Assembly (NCBI GenBank): GCA_020343535.1 | Contig: CP070799.1 | Coordinates: 2,115,856 to 2,156,511 of the forward strand | Direction of reading: 5' to 3' | DNA from: Nitrospinaceae bacterium | Lineage (GTDB): Bacteria; Nitrospinota; Nitrospinia; Nitrospinales; VA-1 | Length of the DNA stretch: 40,656 nucleotides | In this document: piece after piece, positions 26,698 through 34,538 of the stretch | How the letters are laid out: each line of letters opens with the position of its first letter | Numbering within the stretch: position 1 is the stretch's first letter | Program-made: the position numbers and the translations under genes | Notes under the pieces: generated by a model | What the model was told of the DNA's origin: nothing | The model's input: the letters and a program-made list of their open reading frames with translations, nothing else | The model's database searches: none

Positions 26698-27387
26698 ATG
26701 CCAATGAAGGTCTCAGTCATCATCCCAGCCGCGGGGCAGGGCCGGCGCATGGAAGCTGGTGTCAGCAAGCAGTTCCTGCTGCTCGGCGGCGAGCCCATCC
26801 TCAAGCGCACACTGGAGGTGTTCCTCAACGAACCTTCGGTGAGCGCCGTTACCCTCGTCGTTCCTGAGGCCGACGTCGAGGCCGTTAGCGGGGAATTCGG
26901 CGGCGGGCGGGGGAAATTGTCCGAGGTGGTGGCGGGCGGCAAGGAACGGCAGGATTCGGTGCATAACGGCCTCAAGAGCTTGAGCGCCGATACCGATGTG
27001 GTGCTGGTGCACGACGGCGTGCGTCCCTTCGTGACGCCCCAGATGATTCGCGCCGCCGCGCGGGCGGCCCTCGACCACGGTGCCGCCGTGGCCGCCATTC
27101 CCGTCAACGACACGTTGAAACGGGTCGACGCCCGGGGGGTGATTGATGGCGGTGTTAGCCGGGAGGGATTGTGGCGCATGCAAACACCGCAGGCGTTTCG
27201 TTACCCGCTTCTGTTGCGCGCGTTCGACAAGGCGCGGCAGGACGGCTTTTACGGCACCGATGAAGTGTCGCTGGTGGAGCGACTGGGGCAGGAGGTCTTT
27301 GTCGTTGCCGGGGCGGAGTCGAACATCAAGATCACCCGGCCGGAGGACCTGGCCCTGGCCGAGATTCTACTGGTCGCCCGGTCCTGA
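26698..27387 (+). CDS. ispD: 2-C-methyl-D-erythritol 4-phosphate cytidylyltransferase
   Basis: IspD makes CDP-methylerythritol in the MEP route to isoprenoids. The 229-residue protein has the nucleotide-binding opening IIPAAGQGRRMEAGVSKQF, then AGGKERQDSVHNGL, VLVHDGVRPFV and TDEVSLVE, all standard IspD motifs. It ends with NIKITRPEDLALAE. GGAG lies seven bases before the ATG. A monofunctional IspD is encoded, with no IspF fused or following. Confidence 0.96.
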   Translation: MPMKVSVIIPAAGQGRRMEAGVSKQFLLLGGEPILKRTLEVFLNEPSVSAVTLVVPEADVEAVSGEFGGGRGKLSEVVAGGKERQDSVHNGLKSLSADTDVVLVHDGVRPFVTPQMIRAAARAALDHGAAVAAIPVNDTLKRVDARGVIDGGVSREGLWRMQTPQAFRYPLLLRAFDKARQDGFYGTDEVSLVERLGQEVFVVAGAESNIKITRPEDLALAEILLVARS

Positions 27388-27474
27388 CTTCGCAATCGAT
27401 CTGCTTCTCGGCGGGCCCGCGCGGCATCCAAGTTATAAATCATCATTCTGAACGTTACTTCAAGGAGGTTCGTC

Positions 27475-27912
27475 ATGCTCAAGGAAGGAACCCAAGCGCC
27501 GGACTTTACCGTCAAGGACCACAACGGCAACACCGTACGGCTGGCCGACTTCAGGGGCCGCCGCGTCGTGCTGTGGTTCTATCCGAAAGCCGACACCCCG
27601 GGCTGCACCATGGAAGGGCAGGGCTTTCGCGATAATTACCACCGCTTCAAGGAGAGGGACACCGCCGTTCTCGGCATCAGCCTCGATGGCCAGGACGCCA
27701 ACAAGGCCTTCGCCGAGAAATACGCTTTTCCTTATCCCCTGTTGTGCGATGTCGAAAAAAAAGTCGCCATGGCCTATCAGGCCGTGACCAGCCCGGACGA
27801 CGCCTACGCCAAGCGCATCAGTTACGTCATCGGCGGCGACGGCATCATTCAGGAAAGCATTGAAAACGTCGACACCCAGAACCACAGCCGGGAGCTGTGC
27901 TCGCGGCTGTGA
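27475..27912 (+). CDS. bcp: Peroxiredoxin, BCP/PrxQ type
   Basis: This 145-residue thiol peroxidase has the fold opening GTQAPDFTVKDHNG and the active site FYPKADTPGCTMEG, with peroxidatic Cys43. In many BCP enzymes a resolving cysteine lies five residues later; here that position is Gly-Gln, so resolution must use another thiol (other cysteines lie in LLCDVE and near the C-terminus) or a partner. AAGGAGG precedes the ATG. It stands between ispD and the DHS-like gene, and TATAAA at 27434 could belong to a promoter. Confidence 0.92.
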   Translation: MLKEGTQAPDFTVKDHNGNTVRLADFRGRRVVLWFYPKADTPGCTMEGQGFRDNYHRFKERDTAVLGISLDGQDANKAFAEKYAFPYPLLCDVEKKVAMAYQAVTSPDDAYAKRISYVIGGDGIIQESIENVDTQNHSRELCSRL

Positions 27913-27936
27913 GCGGCGTCCTCCCCGGTTGAAGGG

Positions 27937-27965
27937 TTGACCTTGGGCGGTGCGGCGGCTATCAT
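27937..27965 (+). promoter_or_regulatory. Sigma70 promoter for the DHS-like gene
   Basis: TTGACC (27937-27942) and TATCAT (27960-27965) are 17 bases apart, with a leader of about 27 bases to the ATG at 27999. Confidence 0.6.
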
Positions 27966-27998
27966 GCCAGCTTTAACTTAAGCGGAAGGGACGGTGAA

Positions 27999-29096
27999 AT
28001 GGCATATAAGGAATACTTGGCCACTCAGCCTCTAGACGAGGCCAAAAGAACAAAGAAAAAGGAAATCCTGAAAACCCGCGTGGAACAGGTGGACTTCGAG
28101 AAAATGGAAAGCGTCGCCGATTTGGTGGAAGCGTTCCAGTCGAGCTCCATTCAAGCGCGTAATATCGGGTTGTGCGGCAAGGTCTATAATAAGATGCTGA
28201 CCGACAAGGAACGGCCCACCATTTTGCTCGGTCTCGCCGGCCCTTTGATCGCGGCGGGCCTCAGAAAAGTCATTCGCGACATGATCCACTTCAATATGGT
28301 GGACGTCGTTGTTTCCACCGGCGCGATCCTGTATCAGGACTATTACGCCGCGCGCGGCGGCGGCCATTATTACGGCAGTCCTCACGCCAACGACGCGAAG
28401 TTGCGGGAGCTGTTCATCAACCGCATTTACGACACCTACGTCGACGAGGAGCGCTTCGCGGAAGACGACAGCTCGGTCGGCACGTTCGCCGGTACCCTTG
28501 AACCGCGAAGCTATTCCAGCCGCGAATTCATCGAGAAGCTCTCCGCCACCATCGACGATGAGAATTCCATCCTCGTTGCGGCGAGGAAGAGAGGAGTGCC
28601 GGTATTCTGCCCGGCCATCAACGACTCGAGCATCGGAATCGGCCTTACCGAACACTACGTTGAAGCGCGCAAGGCGGGGCGAACGCCCATGATCATCGAC
28701 TCGATCCGCGATAACTACGAATTGACGCAGTGCGTGGTGAAGTCTAGGCGCACCTCGGCGTTTTACGTTGCAGGCGGCGTTCCCAAGAACTACATCAATG
28801 ATTCGGTGGTGATGTCATTTCTCTTTGGCCGCGACACAGGCGGCCACAAATACGCTCTGCAGATGACCACCGATGCGCCGCACTGGGGCGGGTTGAGCGG
28901 CAGCACGCTGGCCGAGGCCCAGTCTTGGGGCAAGGTGAACAAGGAGGCCACGCACGCCATGGCCTTCGTGGAGCCGAGCGTTTCCCTGCCGTTGGTTTTC
29001 GGCTACGCCTTCCAGCGCGGTTTCTACAAGGGGCGGCCGCCGCTTTCCTTCAAGTGGAAGGGCGACGTGCTCGAAGATTTGCAAGTGGGTTCCTGA
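27999..29096 (+). CDS. Deoxyhypusine-synthase-like protein
   Basis: The 365-residue NAD-dependent enzyme belongs to the deoxyhypusine synthase fold. It has LGLAGPLIAAGLRKVI, VDVVVSTGAI, VFCPAINDSSIGIG and a C-terminal SWGKV whose Lys312 matches the catalytic lysine. Bacteria lack eIF5A, so bacterial members probably act on a polyamine (homospermidine- or carboxy-type synthase), which is inference from the family. In true DHS the VPKHH segment contributes a spermidine-binding His; here it reads VPKNY. A cupin gene follows 17 bases later. Confidence 0.9.
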   Translation: MAYKEYLATQPLDEAKRTKKKEILKTRVEQVDFEKMESVADLVEAFQSSSIQARNIGLCGKVYNKMLTDKERPTILLGLAGPLIAAGLRKVIRDMIHFNMVDVVVSTGAILYQDYYAARGGGHYYGSPHANDAKLRELFINRIYDTYVDEERFAEDDSSVGTFAGTLEPRSYSSREFIEKLSATIDDENSILVAARKRGVPVFCPAINDSSIGIGLTEHYVEARKAGRTPMIIDSIRDNYELTQCVVKSRRTSAFYVAGGVPKNYINDSVVMSFLFGRDTGGHKYALQMTTDAPHWGGLSGSTLAEAQSWGKVNKEATHAMAFVEPSVSLPLVFGYAFQRGFYKGRPPLSFKWKGDVLEDLQVGS

Positions 29097-29113
29097 GCCC
29101 GGAGGGCCTCTCT

Positions 29114-29497
29114 ATGAGCCAAGACCCCGCCGAGGAGGTAGTGTTCGTCGCCCCCGGCGACGCCCCCAGTTTCGAACTCAAGGGCATTCGCATCGATCAG
29201 CTCCTGCCGCGCGCGGCTTGCCGTCAATTTTCCGCCTACCTGGTGCGCATGGCGCCCGATCAGATCAAGAAACCGAGTTTTCATAAGAAGGGGGAAGAAC
29301 TGTACTACGTGCTGTCCGGTGCGGGGGTGGCGGAGCTGGGGGATAAAAAGTTCGACCTCACGCCGGGCTGCTTCTTTCGCGTGCCTCCGGGCACCGTGCA
29401 CACCTTCTTCACCGGCGCGGAACCCCTGCATATCCTCAATTTTCACAGCCCGCCGGTGTTTTCCGATCACGACACCTATTTCGCCGACGGCGCCTAA
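29114..29497 (+). CDS. Cupin-domain protein
   Basis: The 127-residue protein is a single cupin: residues 56-62 read HKKGEEL, LYYVLSGAGVAELG follows, and then PGCFFRVPPGTVHTFFTG and HILNFHSPP give the second metal motif. Such small cupins bind a divalent metal and act as isomerases, dioxygenases or sensors. GGAGGG lies seven bases before the ATG. It follows the DHS-like gene closely, so the two may act on a common compound. Its stop overlaps the convergent CDF gene stop by 3 bases. Confidence 0.88.
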   Translation: MSQDPAEEVVFVAPGDAPSFELKGIRIDQLLPRAACRQFSAYLVRMAPDQIKKPSFHKKGEELYYVLSGAGVAELGDKKFDLTPGCFFRVPPGTVHTFFTGAEPLHILNFHSPPVFSDHDTYFADGA

Positions 29498-30636
29498 TCC
29501 CCGTTCAGTCCGAAATCGAGATAGAGGCGGACATGATCAATGCCCGGCAATTTCGCCAACCGTTTCTTCAGGGCTTTGAACCGGCTCTCCGTTTCTGCGA
29601 GCGAGATCTTGCCGCCGGTGCGTAAAAATATATCGACGATGTTTCTTCCCCGCATGTGGTGCACCCGCAGGCCGATCATCTTGAGTTCCTCATCCTTCAG
29701 GATCGGCAGAATACGTTCTTTCAACTCCTGCCGGGTGACGGGGTAGAGAGGTTCCACCACGCTATCGTCCTCGCCATCCACGTGCACCAGCACATCCTGG
29801 ACCCCTGCGAACGTGTTGATCATCTGGCGGCGGACCAGTTCGGCGATTTTATGTCCCTCGGTGACGGTGAGATCGGGATCGACCAGAATATGCACGTCCA
29901 TGAAAATTTCGCCGCCTATTTTGCGCGTGCGCAAATCGTGGTGGCGGATCACCTCGGGAATCCCTTCCAGAATCTTTTGAAACTCAGCGGTTTTTTCCTC
30001 TTCGACTGCAGTGTCCATCAGGTCCTTCACCCCGCCCCGCGTGATGTCAATACCGACCTTGACGATCATCAGCGCGACGAGGCCGCCCGCGATCGGGTCG
30101 AGAACGGGATAGCCGAGCATGGCGCCGACGATTCCCGCCAGGGCGGCGATGGAGGAGATCGCGTCGGTGCGGTGGTGCCAGGCGTTGGCGACCAAGGAGG
30201 GGCTCGCCGCCTTTTCGCCGATGGCGAGCTGGTAGCGGTACAGCGCCTCGTTGACCAGAATCGAGACGCCGGCCCCGGCCGCCGCCAATATACCGGGCAC
30301 GCGCTCGGTGCCTGCTTGGATGATAGCCCAGACCTCGTAGGCGATGCCCGCTCCGGCTGCGATGATGACCGCGCCGACGATGGTTTCGCCGATCGTTTCG
30401 GCGCGGCCATGGCCGTAGGGATGCTCCGGGTCGGCGGGCATGCGCCCCACCTGGTGGGTTAGAAGAACGACGCCGTCGGTGATCAGGTCGGACAGGGAGT
30501 GGACGGCGTCGGCGATCAGCGCGGTGCTGTTGCCTATCAGGCCGCCGATGAATTTGACCAGCGAAAGAACCAGGTTGGCGCCCGCGCCGATGAGGGTTGC
30601 CTTCACGCCATCGTTCATCTTAAAAAGTGCAGACAT
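29494..30636 (-). CDS. Cation diffusion facilitator (CDF) transporter
   Basis: The 380-residue product has six hydrophobic helices with the CDF metal sites DAVHSLSD in helix 2 and NAWHHRTDAISS in helix 5, a histidine-containing HPYGHGRAET loop, and a cytoplasmic C-terminal domain. It exports Zn, Fe, Mn or a similar ion; the metal is not readable. The C-terminal part is about 80 residues longer than usual (beyond VLVHVDGEDD), possibly a second ferredoxin-like domain. A TTG two codons upstream is an alternative start. It follows mutY by about 50 bases. Confidence 0.9.
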   Translation of the reverse strand: MSALFKMNDGVKATLIGAGANLVLSLVKFIGGLIGNSTALIADAVHSLSDLITDGVVLLTHQVGRMPADPEHPYGHGRAETIGETIVGAVIIAAGAGIAYEVWAIIQAGTERVPGILAAAGAGVSILVNEALYRYQLAIGEKAASPSLVANAWHHRTDAISSIAALAGIVGAMLGYPVLDPIAGGLVALMIVKVGIDITRGGVKDLMDTAVEEEKTAEFQKILEGIPEVIRHHDLRTRKIGGEIFMDVHILVDPDLTVTEGHKIAELVRRQMINTFAGVQDVLVHVDGEDDSVVEPLYPVTRQELKERILPILKDEELKMIGLRVHHMRGRNIVDIFLRTGGKISLAETESRFKALKKRLAKLPGIDHVRLYLDFGLNGD

Positions 30637-30683
30637 GGGCAAGGTGCCTTTTGCCCGGCATGCATGGGCCGGGCGGGGTGCTT

Positions 30684-31856
30684 TTAACTTTCGGTTCGGC
30701 CGGGTGCTCTCTTCTTGCGGCGTGGGGCGCAGGATTGTTTCGCCGCCTGCCCGGTCAGGTGTTTTAGAATTTTAACATTGGCGGCGGGGAAAGGGTAGGT
30801 GTCGAGTTCTTCAAGGGCGACCCACTTCCACGCATCGCAACACGTGGGCCTTAAGCGGCCGGGTCCGATGTGGCAGCGATACACATGCAGCGTGACGGCA
30901 AACCGTGTGTAACTGTGCTTGAGGGTCAGCAGTTTTTCGCGGATCAAGAGTCGTACCCCCAGCTCTTCCAGGATTTCCCGCTCGAGAGCCGCCTCGGGGC
31001 TTTCTCCCTCCTCCAGCTTGCCTCCCGGAAACTCCCACAGCCCGGCCATGAGGCCGCCCGCCGGACGCTTCTGGATGTACATCTTGCCGTTTCTAGAGAT
31101 GACCGCCGCGCTGACTTCGATTTTTTCCGAGGTGGTCCGTGCCTTGGCGGGTGGAAATTCCTCCGGCACGCCTTTCTGATAGGCGAGGCACCAGAGGCCG
31201 GCCGGGCAGCGGCTACACCGCGGATTTTTGGGCAGGCAGACCGTCGCTCCCAGTTCCATCATCGCCTGATTGAAATCACCCGGCCGCTGCCGCGCGAGCA
31301 GCTGCTACGCCGTTTGCCAGAGGCGCTTCTCGGAACCGGTGCTGCGGCCATTTTCGGCGAGGCAAAACAGGCGGGAGAGAACGCGCTTGACGTTGCCGTC
31401 GAGCACGGGATGTTCGCGGTCGAAGGCGATGCTGAGCACCGCGGCCGCCGTGTAGCGGCCGATGCCGGGGAGCTTCAAAATTTCCTCGAGGGTGTCGGGA
31501 ACCCGGCCCCGGTGTTCCTTGTGGATGATGCGCGCCGCCGCCTGGAGGTGGCGGGCGCGGGAATAATAACCGAGACCCTCCCAGTGTTTCAGGACCCGCG
31601 TTTCGCTTGCGCGGGCCAGCGCTTCGATAGACGGAAACGCCTTCACGAAACGCCGGTAATAAGGGATGACCGTTGCCACCTGTGTTTGCTGCAGCATGAC
31701 CTCGGAGATCAGGATGCGGTAGGGGTCGCGCGAGGCACGCCAGGGCAGATCACGCTTTTTCTCATCGTACCAGTCGAGAAGCGCGCTTTGGATTTTGCGG
31801 ATGGAAGGAGGCATGAGGCCGGAAAAAGATTTCGCCCGCGGGCCGTCGAGGCTCAA
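30684..31856 (-). pseudogene. mutY: A/G-specific adenine glycosylase MutY gene with one in-frame TAG
   Basis: MutY removes A mispaired with 8-oxoG. The frame covers 390 residues but is interrupted by TAG at 31307-31305 (codon 184), in RLWQTA-stop-QLLARQRPGDFNQ; the family usually has Glu at that place. The N-terminal part has SEVMLQQTQV (catalytic Glu52), LPGIGRYTAAAVL and LDGNVKRVL (Asp153). The C-terminal part has the 4Fe-4S cysteines (207, 214, 217, 223) and a NUDIX-like domain. The TTG start overlaps the queE stop as TTGA; an ATG 14 codons on is also possible. If TAG terminates, the FeS cluster is lost. Confidence 0.85.
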
Positions 31857-32491
31857 ACGCCGATGGCGTTTTTGCCCCAGATCACCTTGTGAAACTGGAG
31901 CTGCAGGCGGACAGGCAGCTTGTCCTCAAGAATCCAGCTCGCCAGGTCCTTGAGCGGCAGCTTGTTGTGCACGGGTGAAAAAAGGACGCCGGCCTTTTTG
32001 TCGATGGCGTGTTTTCTAACCATTTGCCGGCTCCACTCGTAATCGGCACGGTTGAGCATGACGAACTTGACTTCGTCTCGGGGGCTGAGCAGGCCTAGGT
32101 TTTCATAATTGTTGCGCGCCTCTTCGCCGCTGCCGGGGCATTTGAGGTCCACGATGCGGATGACGCCGGGGGGGACCTTGTCGATAGACAGCGAGCCGCC
32201 GGTTTCAAGCAGCACCCGGTGGCCCTTGGCGAGCAATTCCTCCATCAGGGGATACGCGTCTTTTTGCATCAGCGGTTCCCCGCCGGTGATCAGGACATGC
32301 CTGAGGCCGAATGCTATCACCGCCGAAACCACCTCGCGCACCGTCATCGAATTGCCTTCGTAAAACGCGTACTCGGTGTCGCAGTAGGTGCAGCGCAGGT
32401 TGCACCCCGTGAGGCGGACGAAAGCGCAGGGGATGCCCGTGAAGGACGATTCCCCCTGAATACTTTGGTAGATCTCGTTTATTTTGAGCAT
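31853..32491 (-). CDS. queE: 7-carboxy-7-deazaguanine synthase (radical SAM)
   Basis: QueE makes the 7-deazaguanine ring for queuosine and related bases. The 212-residue protein has the opening EIYQSIQGESSFTG, the radical SAM cluster motif CNLRCTYCDTEYAF (C-x3-C-x2-C, residues 30-37), LITGGEPLMQK, and late DLKCPGSGE, all typical of QueE. No queC, queD or queF is in the window. Its stop overlaps the mutY start (TTGA), suggesting cotranscription of queE, mutY and the CDF gene. No good ribosome site precedes the ATG. Confidence 0.94.
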   Translation of the reverse strand: MLKINEIYQSIQGESSFTGIPCAFVRLTGCNLRCTYCDTEYAFYEGNSMTVREVVSAVIAFGLRHVLITGGEPLMQKDAYPLMEELLAKGHRVLLETGGSLSIDKVPPGVIRIVDLKCPGSGEEARNNYENLGLLSPRDEVKFVMLNRADYEWSRQMVRKHAIDKKAGVLFSPVHNKLPLKDLASWILEDKLPVRLQLQFHKVIWGKNAIGV

Positions 32492-32610
32492 GGGATGAGT
32501 GCGGCGCGCCCACCGGAAAAAATGCGTGTTCTTGAATTCTACACCATGTTCAAGCGCGGTTCACCCGATTTGAGCCGGCGTCAAAGCGCGGGAAGCGGGC
32601 GGAAGCCAGC

Positions 32611-33000
32611 TCAGGTGGTGTTGCCCGCCGGGTCGATGCTGAAGATGGAAGGGCTCTTTATATGCTTCGAGGTGGCGCCGAAGGTTTGCTCGAATGGGTC
32701 GGTCACCTGAAGGACGACGCCCGCGGACTGATTGAAGCCGTAGGAGGCTCCGGCAAGGGCTCCGAGGGAGCACGGGGCCGCACTGGTGTGGTCCCCCCAG
32801 AATGCCTGGCAGGCGACAAACAGATTCTTGAGGTTGACCCGCGCGTCGGCTTCCCCGGCCCGGGCGCCATACTGGCTGTATTTTGCAATCGCCACCGCGG
32901 TGAGCACGGCGACAATGGCCATGGCGGCAATCACTTCGATCACGGTGAAACCGCGCGAATTTGCAATGGGTTTTGAGGGTCTGGACGGATGAGTGTTCAT
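32611..33000 (-). CDS. Type IV pilin/pseudopilin-like protein
   Basis: The 129-residue product has the prepilin leader and cleavage site SRGFTVIE followed by the hydrophobic helix VIAAMAIVAVLTAVAIA, and after cleavage Glu5 is present. A PilA-like globular part follows with two cysteines (VACQAF and APCSLG) that could form a disulfide. GGAG lies upstream of ATG 33000. Only this one pilin gene is present here, with no assembly genes. It is divergent from the DUF2089 gene across an AT-rich gap. Confidence 0.9.
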   Translation of the reverse strand: MNTHPSRPSKPIANSRGFTVIEVIAAMAIVAVLTAVAIAKYSQYGARAGEADARVNLKNLFVACQAFWGDHTSAAPCSLGALAGASYGFNQSAGVVLQVTDPFEQTFGATSKHIKSPSIFSIDPAGNTT

Positions 33001-33138
33001 GGGGCGGCGCTCCGTGAAGCAGGAATAAATGAAGAATTCTCCGGATTCCATCGGTCCTGCACAATCGCATGCGCCCCATTATATTTAAATTTTAGCAAAA
33101 TAATAGCCAATTTTTTATAATTACTGTAAATATAAATC

Positions 33139-33158
33139 TTGCCTGGAATCTGGCAAGG
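33139..33158. repeat. Short inverted repeat in the AT-rich divergent gap
   Basis: CTTGCC (33139-33144) and GGCAAG (33153-33158) form a 6-base inverted repeat with an 8-base centre. It lies between the pilin-like gene and the DUF2089 regulator and could be an operator, or chance. Confidence 0.35.
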
Positions 33159-33228
33159 CAGATCGGATTTTGTGGAAAATTTTTAATTTAATTTATTTTT
33201 TATTGTTTTAATTTTAATATTTTTTATT

Positions 33229-33234
33229 TATAAT
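33229..33234 (+). promoter_or_regulatory. Consensus -10 box directly before the DUF2089 start
   Basis: TATAAT ends eight bases before the ATG at 33242, so transcription would begin at or next to the start codon. No ribosome site lies between. The -35 region is AT-rich without a clear box. Confidence 0.4.
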
Positions 33235-33241
33235 AAGAATT

Positions 33242-33601
33242 ATGAGGATATGTTTAAGTTGTCGATCCAGTCTAGATGTTCGGCGAGTGCACTGCCGGGC
33301 CTGCAATTTAAGCTACGAGGGGAATTTCTCTCTGCCGCGCTTGGCCCGGTTGAGTCCCGAGCACCTGGAGCTCGCCGAGACATTTCTGCTCACTGGTGGC
33401 AGCCTGAAATCGATGGCCGAGACGCTCAACATCAGCTACCCGACGCTCAGAAAGCGGGTGGATGAAATGATCACGGAACTGAGCAGCCTGCGGCGGGAAG
33501 ACGGCAGGGCGGCGAACCGGTTGCTCGACGCGGTGGAAAAGGGAGAACTGTCCGCCGAAGAGGCGGCACGCATCGGGAGGGAAATAAATGGAACCGAATG
33601 A
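33242..33601 (+). CDS. DUF2089-family zinc-ribbon/HTH regulator-like protein
   Basis: This 119-residue protein has an N-terminal zinc ribbon (CLSCRSS at residues 4-10 and CRACNLSYEG near 18-27) and a helix-turn-helix-like stretch (SLKSMAETLNISYPTLRKRVDEMI, about 54-77). Its acidic C-terminal helix (ELSAEEAARIG) resembles SHOCT-type tails. It matches the DUF2089 pattern, thought to be regulatory. Its end overlaps the LemA gene start by 14 bases. No ribosome site precedes the ATG. Confidence 0.85.
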   Translation: MRICLSCRSSLDVRRVHCRACNLSYEGNFSLPRLARLSPEHLELAETFLLTGGSLKSMAETLNISYPTLRKRVDEMITELSSLRREDGRAANRLLDAVEKGELSAEEAARIGREINGTE

Positions 33602-34538
33602 AGCGGGACCGTCGAGGGAGGAGCGAATCTCCCGCATGGAGGCCGAAGGCGTTTTAAGTCCCGCTCAGGCGGAAATGCTTCGCCAGAGCCTTTCTGTTGC
33701 CTCCGGCCCTCAGGCCTCATCGGACGAAAGAGGGCCTTCCACGGGGCGGATGGCGGTGGCGAAATGGGTCCTTTATCTTGCACTGGTTCTCCTTGCCGTT
33801 TTGAGCGTGGGGCTCCTGGAAGGCGGCGGCGGGGGCATTCAGGAGGTATCTCAAACCATCAATCAACCGGGGGTAACAGGCGAAATGAATAAATCCTTGT
33901 CGAACCTGCTGGCCATCATGCTGATCCTTGCCGTGCCCGTCGCAATTTGGGCCTGGCTCCACAATTCTCTCGTTTCCCGGGAGGAGGCGGTCTTTGCGTC
34001 CTGGGCGCAGGTAGAGAGCAGCTATCAAAGAAGGAGCGATCTGATTCCCAGCCTCGTGGAAACCGTCTCCCGCTATTTGCGGCACGAGGCTGCCACCCTG
34101 GCCCAGGTGACGCGCGAGCGCGGTGCCGGCGAGCGGGACCTCGCCGCGGCCGTGGAAGAATTAATCAAGGCGCAAAAAGCCTCCACCGATCTTTTGCGGC
34201 AGGGGGGCAAGATGCTTGACGACCCGGAGGCGCTGGCTGCTATCGGCCGTGCGGAGCTTCAAGTCGGCGGGCAGATGCAGCGCATGTTCGCCCTGGCGGA
34301 AAGCTACCCGGAGCTGAAATCCGCCGATCAATTCCTCACATTGCAGGGGCAACTGGAGGGAACCGAAAATCGCATCAACGTCGCCCGCATGCGCTTCGAC
34401 GAAGCGGTGGAGGCGTACAATCAATCCATCCGCAAACTTCCCGGAAGTCTGGTGGCGGGGGTCGGCCGTTTTTCGCGCAAGGCATACTTTCAGGCCGACG
34501 AGGAAGCGGAGAATGCGCCGAAGCTCGATTTTCACTAA
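33588..34538 (+). CDS. LemA-family protein with N-terminal extension
   Basis: The 316-residue protein opens with a SHOCT-like segment (RISRMEAEGVLSPAQAEML) and a first hydrophobic helix (about 58-76). A second helix (about 106-124) leads into the LemA core, with ASWAQVESSYQRRSDLIPSLVETVSRY, ELQVGGQMQRMFALAESYPELKS and EGTENRINVARMRFDEAVEAYN. LemA proteins sit in the inner membrane with a helical bundle outside; the role is unclear. Standard LemA is about 190 residues, so the first 105 are extra. It overlaps DUF2089 upstream and the TPM gene downstream. Confidence 0.92.
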   Translation: MEPNEAGPSREERISRMEAEGVLSPAQAEMLRQSLSVASGPQASSDERGPSTGRMAVAKWVLYLALVLLAVLSVGLLEGGGGGIQEVSQTINQPGVTGEMNKSLSNLLAIMLILAVPVAIWAWLHNSLVSREEAVFASWAQVESSYQRRSDLIPSLVETVSRYLRHEAATLAQVTRERGAGERDLAAAVEELIKAQKASTDLLRQGGKMLDDPEALAAIGRAELQVGGQMQRMFALAESYPELKSADQFLTLQGQLEGTENRINVARMRFDEAVEAYNQSIRKLPGSLVAGVGRFSRKAYFQADEEAENAPKLDFH

